A DNA stretch of 64,000 nucleotides, from NCBI RefSeq assembly GCF_027580225.2, contig NC_073340.2:35374001-35438000 (forward strand), written 5' to 3'. Below, piece after piece: positions 11,776 through 20,378 of the stretch (within the stretch, counting starts at the first letter, position 1; each line of letters starts with the position of its first letter). A program made the position numbers and the translations under genes. The DNA comes from Misgurnus anguillicaudatus. Its lineage: Eukaryota; Chordata; Actinopteri; Cypriniformes; Cobitidae. Below the pieces are notes generated by a model that worked only from the letters and a program-made list of their open reading frames with translations, was not told the origin of the DNA and did no database searches.

Positions 11776-11849
11776 ATAATGTACTGTAAAGGCTTATCTC
11801 TCTGATAATCTTTAGGGGTCTGGCCTAGACCTTCATCTTTTTCATGTTT

Positions 11850-12480
11850 AATCTCTCTAATCGTTTATTAATGTCTTGTCCTGCCGTATGTCAGGCCAAG
11901 AGGAGAATAAGAGAAATTAGCTGCACCTGAATAAGAAGGCAGGAACTCCCACTGGGACACTGACTGAGCCACAAACAGCCTTTTAATAGACTTACACCTC
12001 ATTTTAGCCCTAAAGCTGGCTGAAGTGTCCCATGGGAGGAGAGAGAAAGAGCATACGGTTTAAAGGGAGGTAGAGGTCAGCTCCCTGTTACCTCCTGAAA
12101 ACCAGCTGCAGTGAGAAACGGCCATTTGATTAGCGACTCCAGAAGGGGACCGACCGAGACAATACGGCGTTTTTCCTTTCAAAAACAACAGAGGCATTAT
12201 GTCTGAGCTGTCAAAGGCAATGCGTCACAGGGTACAAAATACTCTCTGCATATTCAGAGCGAGGTTGTCACCGATGACCTGACCAAACAGCCCATTTACC
12301 AGCGTCTAAAATTATCGATTTGATAATTAGAACAAAGGCAGATTAATAATGCATAGCTGAACATCACTTTCACACATTTATAATGATCTATGAGAGAGCA
12401 GGGCACGCAAGCGACACTGAAGATATTGATATATGCATCAATCAGAATTTGTATGCAATTTCCATTAAAATGATACATTT
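11850..12480. other. candidate conserved non-coding region
   Basis: Complex, repeat-free sequence containing TTATCGATTTGATAATTAGA and CAGATTAATAATGCATAGC. There are no inverted ends and no coding exon. A long-range pax2 enhancer is possible; this is inference from texture alone. Confidence 0.25.
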
Positions 12481-12771
12481 CTATAATATCTCAATTGTTT
12501 TTCCTAGAGACCGGTGAGTGCCACGGTTAATGCAAATAAAACTATCTCAGCTGAATTATTTACATTAATTTACTGTTGAATTATATGGTCGATTGAAGGA
12601 ATTTTAGGAGAAAACTTAATGACAACGTTGAAACATGTACGCTATGAAAGGCAACCTTTGAAAAACAACCCTCATATGTTTACCATTGATTTATCAACAC
12701 CATTTAATCTTAATGCTTACGATAAGTAATATTTCAAAAATCTCATTTATTTGTTATGTGCAAATATTTTT

Positions 12772-13119
12772 TTAAAGAATATAAAGTGCCGAGAGTACAG
12801 CACTGTTTTTTCCACAGGTCAGATTTTCTTTTAATTCCTTTTTTTGTCTTCTCTTCAGTAACTTGCACGCCTGAAGCTTAATTATATCTAAAAAGTTAGT
12901 GTGCATCTCCTGTCTGCCTGGTGTGACACAGCCCCGATGCTGCGGGTCCCACGGGTCCTCATCTTTGCATTTTAAGCAGAAATCTGCTCGGATAAACCCC
13001 GAACTCCCACAGTTAAACTCGTGCTTATAGGTTAAATGGTCCCCTGGCTCAGGACACCATGACAGCTGGGGTCTCCACTGTTTCAATAGAAAACCATAAC
13101 ACTCACCAACTTTTCCCAA
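12772..13119 (-). other. unassigned open frame, 115 codons
   Basis: An open frame on the minus strand from ATG 13119 with a Cys- and Trp-containing middle (FCLKCKDEDPWDPQH) and a basic end. I recognise no family. No splice sites, start context or neighbouring exons support it as a gene. The sequence is unusually complex for its surroundings, so a conserved non-coding element is equally likely. Confidence 0.15.
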
Positions 13120-13732
13120 AAAAACAAAACACTTATGCCTTCCTGTGATAATAACTGGACTGTATTATACTATATAAGTGACTTAATAAGGGTTGTATTG
13201 CTAAAAGGAGAATATTTAGACTCTTCAGTGCTGTGATATAACAAGAACATGACCCACTTTTCCCCGTAATATCAGAAGGAAATGTAATGCATTTAGATGC
13301 ATGTAGCATTAATGCGTTTTTTTATATTTCTAATATTCTTTTTTGTTTTATATTTAATATGGATAAAGTTGTAACTTAAATATATTTTCCTCCTACAATT
13401 AGATAATTTTGCTTCATAAAATGTAAATGTTTTTTTATTTTTTGATTCCATGCTTGATAAAACATTTTAAGTACGATTCCCCAAAGAAACAAAAGGCCTT
13501 AATTTTTTTAACTTTCTACTTACTTACTTTTTAAAGGTTTTGTGAAATGCAATTTAATAAAAAAAAAAAAAGTTTTTAGAATTTGTGACCCTGGACCAAA
13601 CATTATAATCATAATTCAGAAGTCATAATTTACACAAGTATATTTGTAGCAATAGCCAAATACATTGTATGGGCCAAAATTGTTGATTTTTTATGCCAAA
13701 ATCTATTTTTACACCAAAAAGAATATTAAGTA

Positions 13733-13943
13733 CACTGAAAAAAAATGATTCATTCAATTCACTATTTCTTTAAGGTAAGTGGTCGCAATCAATCCATTTA
13801 AACTACATTTAAACAAACAAACAAACAAAATTAGAAATGTAAAACAAAACAAAAAACTTTTGTTTAAATGTAGCTTAAATAAATTGATTGCAACCACTTA
13901 CCTTAAAAAATTGAGTAAATTTAATAAATCATTTTTTCAGTGT
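13733..13943. mobile_element. foldback MITE with TA duplication, nested in family A
   Basis: The ends CACTGAAAAAAAATGATT and AATCATTTTTTCAGTG are inverted, and the internal arms AAGGTAAGTGGTCGCAATCA and TGATTGCAACCACTTACCTT pair almost perfectly around a (CAAA)n loop. It is flanked by TA on both sides, which suggests a mariner-like mechanism. There is no coding capacity. Confidence 0.75.
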
Positions 13944-14046
13944 AAACATCAAGTTCTATGAATATATTTTGTAAATTTCCTACCTTAAATATATTAAAAT
14001 TGTATTGATCTGTAGTCATACGTGTTGCTAAGTACTTCATTTTCTC

Positions 14047-14071
14047 AAAAAAAAAAAAAAAAAAAAAAAAA
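14047..14071 (+). repeat. poly(A) tract
   Basis: About 25 consecutive A in the left half of the interrupted family A element. No retroposed body precedes it, so it looks like simple homopolymer expansion. Confidence 0.9.
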
Positions 14072-14225
14072 CAATTGGCACACTCAAATTCCATTTTTTC
14101 AAATTATTTATAGACAGTTTTATCGGACGCACGTGCGGTGATGCGATTACGCGTCTGGTACGAACTTTATTTCCGGTTTCTGTTTGTTTAATAGTCTGAC
14201 TAGTTCCCTTTCAGTCGGTCACTAC

Positions 14226-14390
14226 GACGTCACGTCGTGACCGACGAATTGGGAGCTCGCTTAGAGAGACCAATCTGCTTCGAATACTACTAAAACGCCA
14301 AAGAACTTGGCATTGAGATATTTGCATAATGCTGGCGCCGCCCCGCCAGGTGCGTATATAAGACACACGTGCAAATAGGGAAATCAGCTT
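14226..14390 (+). repeat. DIRS left inverted terminal repeat
   Basis: 165 bp from GACGTCACGTCGTGACC to GGGAAATCAGCTT, matching 20214-20378 in inverse orientation with no mismatch seen. The outer 23 bases (14203-14225) differ from the right tip. Confidence 0.9.
14355..14362 (+). promoter_or_regulatory. TATA-like box in DIRS left ITR
   Basis: TATATAAG lies about 320 bp before the probable Gag start, inside the ITR, and could drive genomic RNA. Because the ITR is inverted at the right end, the same box there points inward, toward antisense transcription. Confidence 0.4.
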
Positions 14391-14681
14391 TTTATCGCTT
14401 CGAAGGCCGGCAGTATCTGCTACTGAGAAGCTACTTCACTCTGTGGGGATCGATTGCGGAAGTTGGTTGGACTGGCAGTACCACAGCGGACGCCTCGCAG
14501 TATTCCACAGGCTCTGCATCTTTTTTGTTTGTTTGAGTTTAGTGTGTGCGTTGCCTTCCCTGTGCGCATCATCAACTGAGCATCTGAGTGAATTTCCCTA
14601 AAAGAGTGATACGAGAGAGCTTTGTGCCTTGTTAAAGGCAGCCACTCTCTCGTATATCCGGACATTAGCGTCCTTTTCAGG

Positions 14682-16034
14682 ATGGCTTTTCGTCCGTGCG
14701 ATCTTGGATGCGGGAAGTATATGGGTCCGAAGGACGGTCACGAGCGTTGTCTTTCGTGCTTGGGCATCGAGCACGCTGAGGCAGCGTTCGCTGGGGGTAA
14801 GTGTTCTCACTGCGAGAACATGTCCCTTGTGGATTTGCGGAGACGGTTGTCTTTCCTCCGGGAAAAACGCAACCCACGTCCGACGAGCTCTGATCGCCGC
14901 CACGGTGCGGCTGTGAAGCTCTCGAAGGATGATCTCCGCATCACTGTGCTGAACCGGGCAGGGGATTCGTCCTCTGCCTCTCAGCCTCCTCATCCACAGC
15001 CGGTTGATGCGCCGATGGAAACTTCAGAGTCGTGTTCTACGATGTCTGTTGGATCTGTCGTGCCTCCCTCCGGGTCCACGGAGACCGCAGCATCCGAGGG
15101 TGGGCCCTCTACCTCTGAGGATCTGGATGTCCTCCCCCCTTCCGGACGGGTCGTGACGCCGGATTTCGATCCAGAGATGGTGGCCGTGCTCTCTCGAGCG
15201 GCGGAGACCGTCGGGTTGGAGTGGGTTCACCCCCCACAGCCCGAACCGTCCCGCCTGGATGATTGGTTCTTTGGAGCTGCCCGGGTTTCACAACCCTCTC
15301 CGCCGGTACCTTTCTTCCCCGAGGTGCACGAGGAGCTGACCAGGACCTGGAGGTCGCCGTATTCTACCCGTTTACGGCCGTTTCAGCCCTCCCCCCTCAC
15401 CTCCCTCACCGATGGAGCCGCTAAGGGCTATACGGGAATCCCCCCCGTGGAGCGTGCGGTTGTGATGCAGTTGTGTCCGGCCACCGCTTCCACCTGGAAG
15501 GATCGCCCAGCCCTCCCCTCCCGTGCTTGCAGACAGTCTTCCGGTCTAACGGGGGCTGCCTATCATGCATGTGGAGAGGCGGCTTCAGCCCTGCACGCTA
15601 TGGCGTTGCTGCAGGTCCACCAGGCCAAGGCCTTGAGAGATCTGCACGAGGGAGGACACGACTCGCCTGTGCTTTCGGAGCTCCGGGCCGCTACGGATCT
15701 GGCCCTCCGTGCTACGAAGGTCACGGCACAGGCGATCGGTCGTGCGATGTCCACGATGGTGGTCCAGGAACGCCATCTGTGGCTCTGTCTGGCCGACATG
15801 TCGGATGCAGAGAAGAACAAGTTCTTGGATGCGCCCGTGTCCCAGGCAGGCCTGTTCGGCGAGTCGGTGGAGTCGTTTGCCCAGCAGTTCTCCGCCGCCC
15901 AGAAGCAGACGGAAGCGATCGCTCAGATCATGCCCCGGCGCAAGCGACCTGCATCTCGCCCCCCAGCGCCGGCGGCCCCGTCTGCTCCTCGCCGAGGGCG
16001 CCCTCCGGCGGCTGCCTCCGCCCCCCCCCGCTAG
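14682..16034 (+). CDS. DIRS Gag-like protein
   Basis: A 450-residue frame from ATG 14682 (MAFRPCDLGCGKYM); an upstream in-frame ATG at 14622 would add 20 residues. The N-terminus has a Cys/His cluster (C6, C10, H20, C23, C26, H31, C41, H43, C44) suggesting zinc binding, followed by an acidic Ser/Pro/Thr-rich linker. An Ala-rich helical segment follows (about residues 290-390), then a basic Pro/Arg/Ala C-terminus. This is the layout of fish DIRS ORF1, taken to be the structural protein. The stop at 16032-16034 directly follows a C9 run (16021-16029). The last 562 nt overlap the RT frame. Confidence 0.75.
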   Translation: MAFRPCDLGCGKYMGPKDGHERCLSCLGIEHAEAAFAGGKCSHCENMSLVDLRRRLSFLREKRNPRPTSSDRRHGAAVKLSKDDLRITVLNRAGDSSSASQPPHPQPVDAPMETSESCSTMSVGSVVPPSGSTETAASEGGPSTSEDLDVLPPSGRVVTPDFDPEMVAVLSRAAETVGLEWVHPPQPEPSRLDDWFFGAARVSQPSPPVPFFPEVHEELTRTWRSPYSTRLRPFQPSPLTSLTDGAAKGYTGIPPVERAVVMQLCPATASTWKDRPALPSRACRQSSGLTGAAYHACGEAASALHAMALLQVHQAKALRDLHEGGHDSPVLSELRAATDLALRATKVTAQAIGRAMSTMVVQERHLWLCLADMSDAEKNKFLDAPVSQAGLFGESVESFAQQFSAAQKQTEAIAQIMPRRKRPASRPPAPAAPSAPRRGRPPAAASAPPR

Positions 16035-18484
16035 AACGTCTTCTAGACCACGGAGAGGGAACAGCCGTCGGCAGCCCGCCCCGCCCGCACCACCCGCTTC
16101 CCGTGGCAAACGGAAATCGAAGCGGCCCTGAGACGGGCGACCTGGAGTTGGATGGGATCACTCTACGGGAGACGGTGACGGCACCGCTCCTTCCACCGGT
16201 AGAGGGCCGGGTGGAAAATCTTTTGTTTCGTTTTGTTTCTGTTCCGCCGGCTTCTCAGCCGGCACCCACAAAACCACAAAAAGAGTGCATTCCTATTCCT
16301 TCTCCAGGTCTCCAGAGGATCGAGAGAGATGTGAGCGGGCAGTCAGATGCTCTTCCTCCCTCTCCTCTGTCGCCAGTGGGTGTTCTGAGGAGTTTGAGCT
16401 CTCCCCTTCGGAGACCGGACCACCAGCAACCCCTTCGGAGTCTGCGTCCTCAGCTGAGGAGACCGGACGACCGTTTACCTCAGCGGGCTCAGGTCAGTGT
16501 CACACACACACATACTGTAGATGCTTATGCTGTCACGGCAGACGCACCGGCAGTCCCGCCTGTCCCGCCTCGCTGCCCCGCCGCGGGTACACCGGTAGTG
16601 CCGTTAATTCCTCTCGTACGGTCCCTGGGGGCTTGGCTTCAGCTTCCCAGTCCGTCTCGTTGGGTTTTACGCACGATCCGCCTCGGTTACGAAATTCAAT
16701 TCAATCGGCACACTCCCAAATTTGCGGGCATACGTTTCACCACGGTGAAAGCGTCCGTTGCACATGTACTGCGTGCAGAGGTCGAAGTCCTGCTGGCGAA
16801 GGACGCGATCGAGCCGATCCCTCTTACCGAGATGAGATCGGGTTTTTACAGCCCGTATTTCATAGTACCCAAGAAAGGCGGCGGGTTACGACCGATTTTG
16901 GATTTGCGTGTCCTGAACAAATCTCTTCAGAAGAGGTCTTTCAGGATGATTACACCGAAACAAATTTTCAGTGCAATACGCCCCCAAGATTGGTTTGCAG
17001 CGATAGACCTGAAAGACGCGTACTTTCATGTGTCCATTCTCCCTCGTCACCGACCGTTTCTCCGGTTTGCGTTCGAAGGGCGGGCATATCAATACAAAGT
17101 ACTACCGTTCGGGCTGTCTCTCTCTCCCCGTGTGTTCACGAAAGTGGTAGAGGCGGCGTTAAAGCCCCTCAGAGAGAGCGGTGTTCGCATTCTGGCTTAC
17201 CTCGACGATTGGCTTATAATAGCGCATTCTCGGCGGACGCTGTGCGAACACAGAGATCTAACACTTCAACATCTCGCCCGTTTGGGTCTTCGGGTCAACT
17301 GGGAAAAGAGCAAACTTTGCCCCACGCAGAGGATCTCTTTTCTCGGTATGGAACTGGACTCGATCGATTTATCGGCGCGTTTAACAGAAGAGCGCGTCCA
17401 ATCAATTCTGACTTGCCTCGGTTCATTCCGAGGGAAGAATGCGGTCCCTCTGAAACAATTTCAGAGACTCCTGGGGCGTATGGCAGCAGCAGCGGCCGTG
17501 ACACCGCTCGGGCTGCTCCATATGAGACCGCTTCAGCGTTGGCTTCACGATCGAGTCCCGAGGAGAGCGTGGCGCGCTGGCATCCATCGTGTAACCATTA
17601 CACCTGCGTGTCGCCTAACATTCCCCCCGTGGTCAGACCCCGCGTTTCTCAGGGCCGGCGTGTCCATGAGACAGGTCTCCCGGCATGCTGTTGTGCATAC
17701 AGATGCCTCCGACACGGGCTGGGGAGCCACAAACGACGAGCTCACGGCTTCGGGGGTGTGGACAGCACCCCAGTTGCATTGGCATATCAATTGCCGCGAG
17801 TTATGGGCAGTATATCTGGGACTCGTACGCTTCGCTCAGGAGCTGCGAGGGAAGGATGTACTAGTGCGCTCAGACAACACTGCGACCGTAGCGTATATCA
17901 ACCGTCAAGGCGGTTTGCGCTCTCGTCACCTGTCGCATCTCGCTCGTCATCTCCTCCTTTGGAGTCAGAAGCATCTGAGGTCCCTTCGTGCCATTTACAT
18001 ACCGGGCTCGCTCAATACAGCAGCAGACGCGCTTTCCCGAGCAGCGCGCCCCGGCGAATGGCGACTCCACCCCCAGACGGTCCAGCTGAGTTGGAGGAAA
18101 TTCGGTCGAGCGCAGATAGACCTATTTGCGTCACCGAACAATACCCATTGTCGCCTGTTTTATTCACTAACCGAGGGCAGCCTCGGCGTGGATGCGTTGG
18201 CACACAGCTGGCCGCGGGGCCTGCGCAAATATGCGTTCCCCCCAGTGAGTTTAATAGCACAGATACTGTGCAAAGTCAGGCAGGACGAGGAGAGCCTTTT
18301 AATGATCGCCCCATATTGGACGACCAGGAATTGGTTTCCGGAACTAATGCTCCTCGCGACAGCCCCTCCCTGGCGGATTCCCCTGAGGAAGGACCTTCTT
18401 TCTCAGGGAGGGGGCACATTATGGCACCCGCGCCCCGACCTGTGGGATCTCCACGTTTGGTCGTTGAGCGCGCGCAAGGTTTAA
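15473..18484 (+). CDS. DIRS reverse transcriptase-RNase H polyprotein
   Basis: An open frame of 1003 codons from the first ATG. Only the part after about residue 400 shows conserved sequence, and no convenient ATG lies just before it, so the true start or frameshift point is uncertain. RT blocks: VPKKGGGLRPILDLRVLN near residue 465, AIDLKDAYFHV, LPFGLSLSPRVF, and catalytic YLDD at 576-579. RNase H: first Asp in HTDASDTGWGA (D744), Glu in NCRELWAV, Asp in RSDNTATVAYIN and Asp in NTAADALSR, so all four acidic residues are present. The C-terminal IDLFAS...YAFPP region corresponds to the extension reported as methyltransferase-like in DIRS elements; I cannot confirm that activity. It synthesises and processes the element's cDNA. 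Confidence 0.92.
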   Translation: MSGHRFHLEGSPSPPLPCLQTVFRSNGGCLSCMWRGGFSPARYGVAAGPPGQGLERSARGRTRLACAFGAPGRYGSGPPCYEGHGTGDRSCDVHDGGPGTPSVALSGRHVGCREEQVLGCARVPGRPVRRVGGVVCPAVLRRPEADGSDRSDHAPAQATCISPPSAGGPVCSSPRAPSGGCLRPPPLERLLDHGEGTAVGSPPRPHHPLPVANGNRSGPETGDLELDGITLRETVTAPLLPPVEGRVENLLFRFVSVPPASQPAPTKPQKECIPIPSPGLQRIERDVSGQSDALPPSPLSPVGVLRSLSSPLRRPDHQQPLRSLRPQLRRPDDRLPQRAQVSVTHTHTVDAYAVTADAPAVPPVPPRCPAAGTPVVPLIPLVRSLGAWLQLPSPSRWVLRTIRLGYEIQFNRHTPKFAGIRFTTVKASVAHVLRAEVEVLLAKDAIEPIPLTEMRSGFYSPYFIVPKKGGGLRPILDLRVLNKSLQKRSFRMITPKQIFSAIRPQDWFAAIDLKDAYFHVSILPRHRPFLRFAFEGRAYQYKVLPFGLSLSPRVFTKVVEAALKPLRESGVRILAYLDDWLIIAHSRRTLCEHRDLTLQHLARLGLRVNWEKSKLCPTQRISFLGMELDSIDLSARLTEERVQSILTCLGSFRGKNAVPLKQFQRLLGRMAAAAAVTPLGLLHMRPLQRWLHDRVPRRAWRAGIHRVTITPACRLTFPPWSDPAFLRAGVSMRQVSRHAVVHTDASDTGWGATNDELTASGVWTAPQLHWHINCRELWAVYLGLVRFAQELRGKDVLVRSDNTATVAYINRQGGLRSRHLSHLARHLLLWSQKHLRSLRAIYIPGSLNTAADALSRAARPGEWRLHPQTVQLSWRKFGRAQIDLFASPNNTHCRLFYSLTEGSLGVDALAHSWPRGLRKYAFPPVSLIAQILCKVRQDEESLLMIAPYWTTRNWFPELMLLATAPPWRIPLRKDLLSQGGGTLWHPRPDLWDLHVWSLSARKV

Positions 18485-19539
18485 GTGATTTACCCCAAGC
18501 GGTATCTAACACTATTGACGCGGCACGAGCTCCGTCTACGAGACGGGCTTACGCGTTAAAATGGAACCTTTTCGTCACCTGGTGCTCTTCGCAACGCGAG
18601 GACCCCAGAGAATGCCCTATTAACATTGTGCTTTTATATCTTCAACATAGGTTAGATGGTAGGCTGTCACCATCCACTATTAAAGTTGATATCGCCGCTA
18701 TATCTGCGCATCACTCACTTATTAACGGCAGATCAGTGGGCCAGCATGATTTGGTTGTTAGATTCCTGAGAGGCGCTCGCAGGCTAAACCCCTCGCGCCC
18801 TCCTTCTATTCCTCCCTGGGACCTGTCCATGGTGCTGAAAGCGCTACAGAGTCCTCCGTTCGAGCCTTTGCAGTCTGCGAGTCTGAAGCTTCTATCCATG
18901 AAGGCTCTGACCCTACTAGCATTGGCCTCGGTGAAGAGAATAGGGGATTTACATGCATTCTCTGTTGACGATTCGTGCCTTCAGTTTGGTCCTTCTGTCT
19001 CGAGCGTGACCTTGAGACCCAGACCAGGCTACGTGCCCAAAGTTCCCACTACTCCCTTCAGAGATCAAGTGGTGAGCTTGCAAGCATTGCCTTTGGAGCA
19101 GGCAAACCCAACCGAGGCTTTGTTGTGCCCCGTACGCGCACTGCGATTCTACGTGGACCGCACGCAAAGCTTCAGGACCTCAGACCAGCTCTTTGTTTGT
19201 TATGGTGGCCAGCAGAAAGGGAAAGCTGTCACTAAGCAGAGGATGTCTCATTGGATAGTTGATACTATCGCCCTGGCTTACAATTTACAGGGCATTCCTT
19301 GCCCCTTTAATTTGAGAGCGCACTCCACTCGGAGTGTTGCCTCATCTTGGGCATTAGCTCGTGGTTCCTCGCTAACAGACATCTGTAGAGCTGCTGGTTG
19401 GGCGACACCTAATACGTTCATTAGATTCTACAATGTTCGTATCGAGCCTGTATCCTCTCGTGTTCTGTCCTCACCAGGGAGGGCACGGAGAGCAGACTCG
19501 CAAGTCGGCTTGCAGCCTCCGACTGAGGCTCCAAATTGA
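18421..19539 (+). CDS. DIRS tyrosine recombinase
   Basis: 372 residues from ATG 18421, overlapping the RT frame by 64 nt in -1 register. The N-terminal core-binding part (TRRAYALKWNLFVTWC) is followed by the catalytic domain: Arg173 in SVKRIGDLHAF, His301 and Arg304 in RAHSTRSVASSW, a Gly-Trp (AAGWAT), and the nucleophile Tyr337 in FIRFYNVR. These fit the R-H-R-Y set of phage-integrase-type recombinases. It is expected to insert a circular cDNA at the GTT junction. The same frame stays open upstream to 16285 across the RT gene, so the start is a choice; I favour 18421 because conserved sequence begins just after it. Confidence 0.92.
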   Translation: MAPAPRPVGSPRLVVERAQGLSDLPQAVSNTIDAARAPSTRRAYALKWNLFVTWCSSQREDPRECPINIVLLYLQHRLDGRLSPSTIKVDIAAISAHHSLINGRSVGQHDLVVRFLRGARRLNPSRPPSIPPWDLSMVLKALQSPPFEPLQSASLKLLSMKALTLLALASVKRIGDLHAFSVDDSCLQFGPSVSSVTLRPRPGYVPKVPTTPFRDQVVSLQALPLEQANPTEALLCPVRALRFYVDRTQSFRTSDQLFVCYGGQQKGKAVTKQRMSHWIVDTIALAYNLQGIPCPFNLRAHSTRSVASSWALARGSSLTDICRAAGWATPNTFIRFYNVRIEPVSSRVLSSPGRARRADSQVGLQPPTEAPN

Positions 19540-20040
19540 GTTTTCAGTATGGAAGGCTAACAGAGCAAAAATGCGTAATGGTTTGATTTGCTCTCTCCAC
19601 TGCCTTGACAGCCTTTGTTGCGGAGCATTGGCTGTCAGCCTTTCACTAGTTGTATTCTTACGAACCTACGTGTTTGGCCAGGGCCCCACATTGTGTCCCA
19701 ACGGGTTCCTTTGTGAGTATTTTTCCGTGGGGTTAATCCTACCAGCCCACGTTCCCTTAGCAGAGCACTGCTTTGCTTACACAGCCACGGCTGTCATTTA
19801 TACCTCAACTACGGTTGACTTTCGTCCACCATTAGCCCTTAACGGGGCGGTGGCTTCCGCAGCGTCCCTATACCGCTCAGATAGGGCGCTTCCCAGTCGC
19901 TGGCACTACTGTGGGTTAAAGGAACATCTAGTGCCCGGCCTTCTGCCTTGAAACCTAATTCTCCTATCCTTAAGTGGAACCGGAGGGCTTTAAGCAGACA
20001 CTGGAAGAGGTCAGCCCCTAGTGGCGTTTTAGTAGGGTTT
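19540..20040 (+). other. DIRS 3' non-coding segment
   Basis: Between the recombinase stop and the internal complementary region. A frame at 19433-19951 is open but shows no recognisable domain and overlaps the recombinase end. It is likely a 3' untranslated region. Confidence 0.5.
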
Positions 20041-20148
20041 CCCAATTCGTCGGTCACGACGTGACGTCGTAGTGACCGACTGAAAGGGAACGTCTCGGTT
20101 ACGGATGTAACCCTCGTTCCCTGAAGGAGGGAACGGAGACGTCACGTC
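20041..20148 (+). repeat. DIRS internal complementary region
   Basis: 20041-20091 is the exact inverse of the left tip (14203-14253). 20089-20148 is the inverse of the right tip (about 20368-20427). The two halves meet at AAC (inverse GTT, 20089-20091), so this region is complementary to the joined ends of the element. In DIRS replication such a region templates circularisation of the cDNA. Confidence 0.92.
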
Positions 20149-20213
20149 CCGTCGCCACAGGTGCTGCCACCTGCTGTTTAGGCCGGTCACCTTCCGGCTT
20201 TCTCAGCGAACAG

Positions 20214-20378
20214 AAGCTGATTTCCCTATTTGCACGTGTGTCTTATATACGCACCTGGCGGGGCGGCGCCAGCATTATGCAAATATCTCAATGCCAAGTT
20301 CTTTGGCGTTTTAGTAGTATTCGAAGCAGATTGGTCTCTCTAAGCGAGCTCCCAATTCGTCGGTCACGACGTGACGTC
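20214..20378 (-). repeat. DIRS right inverted terminal repeat
   Basis: Inverse of 14226-14390, including the TATA-like box. It is followed by a distinct outer tip (20379-20427) with its own small palindrome, GTTCCCTCCTTCAGGGAAC. Confidence 0.9.

Noticed and set aside
15585..16109. Minus-strand gene antisense to DIRS Gag
   Set aside because: Low stop density from high GC explains it. The composition mirrors Gag codons, and no domain is seen. Other antisense frames within 14598-18512 were rejected for the same reason.
19433..19951. Fourth DIRS gene after the recombinase
   Set aside because: Overlaps the recombinase end out of frame, has no recognisable domain, and leads directly into the non-coding internal complementary region.
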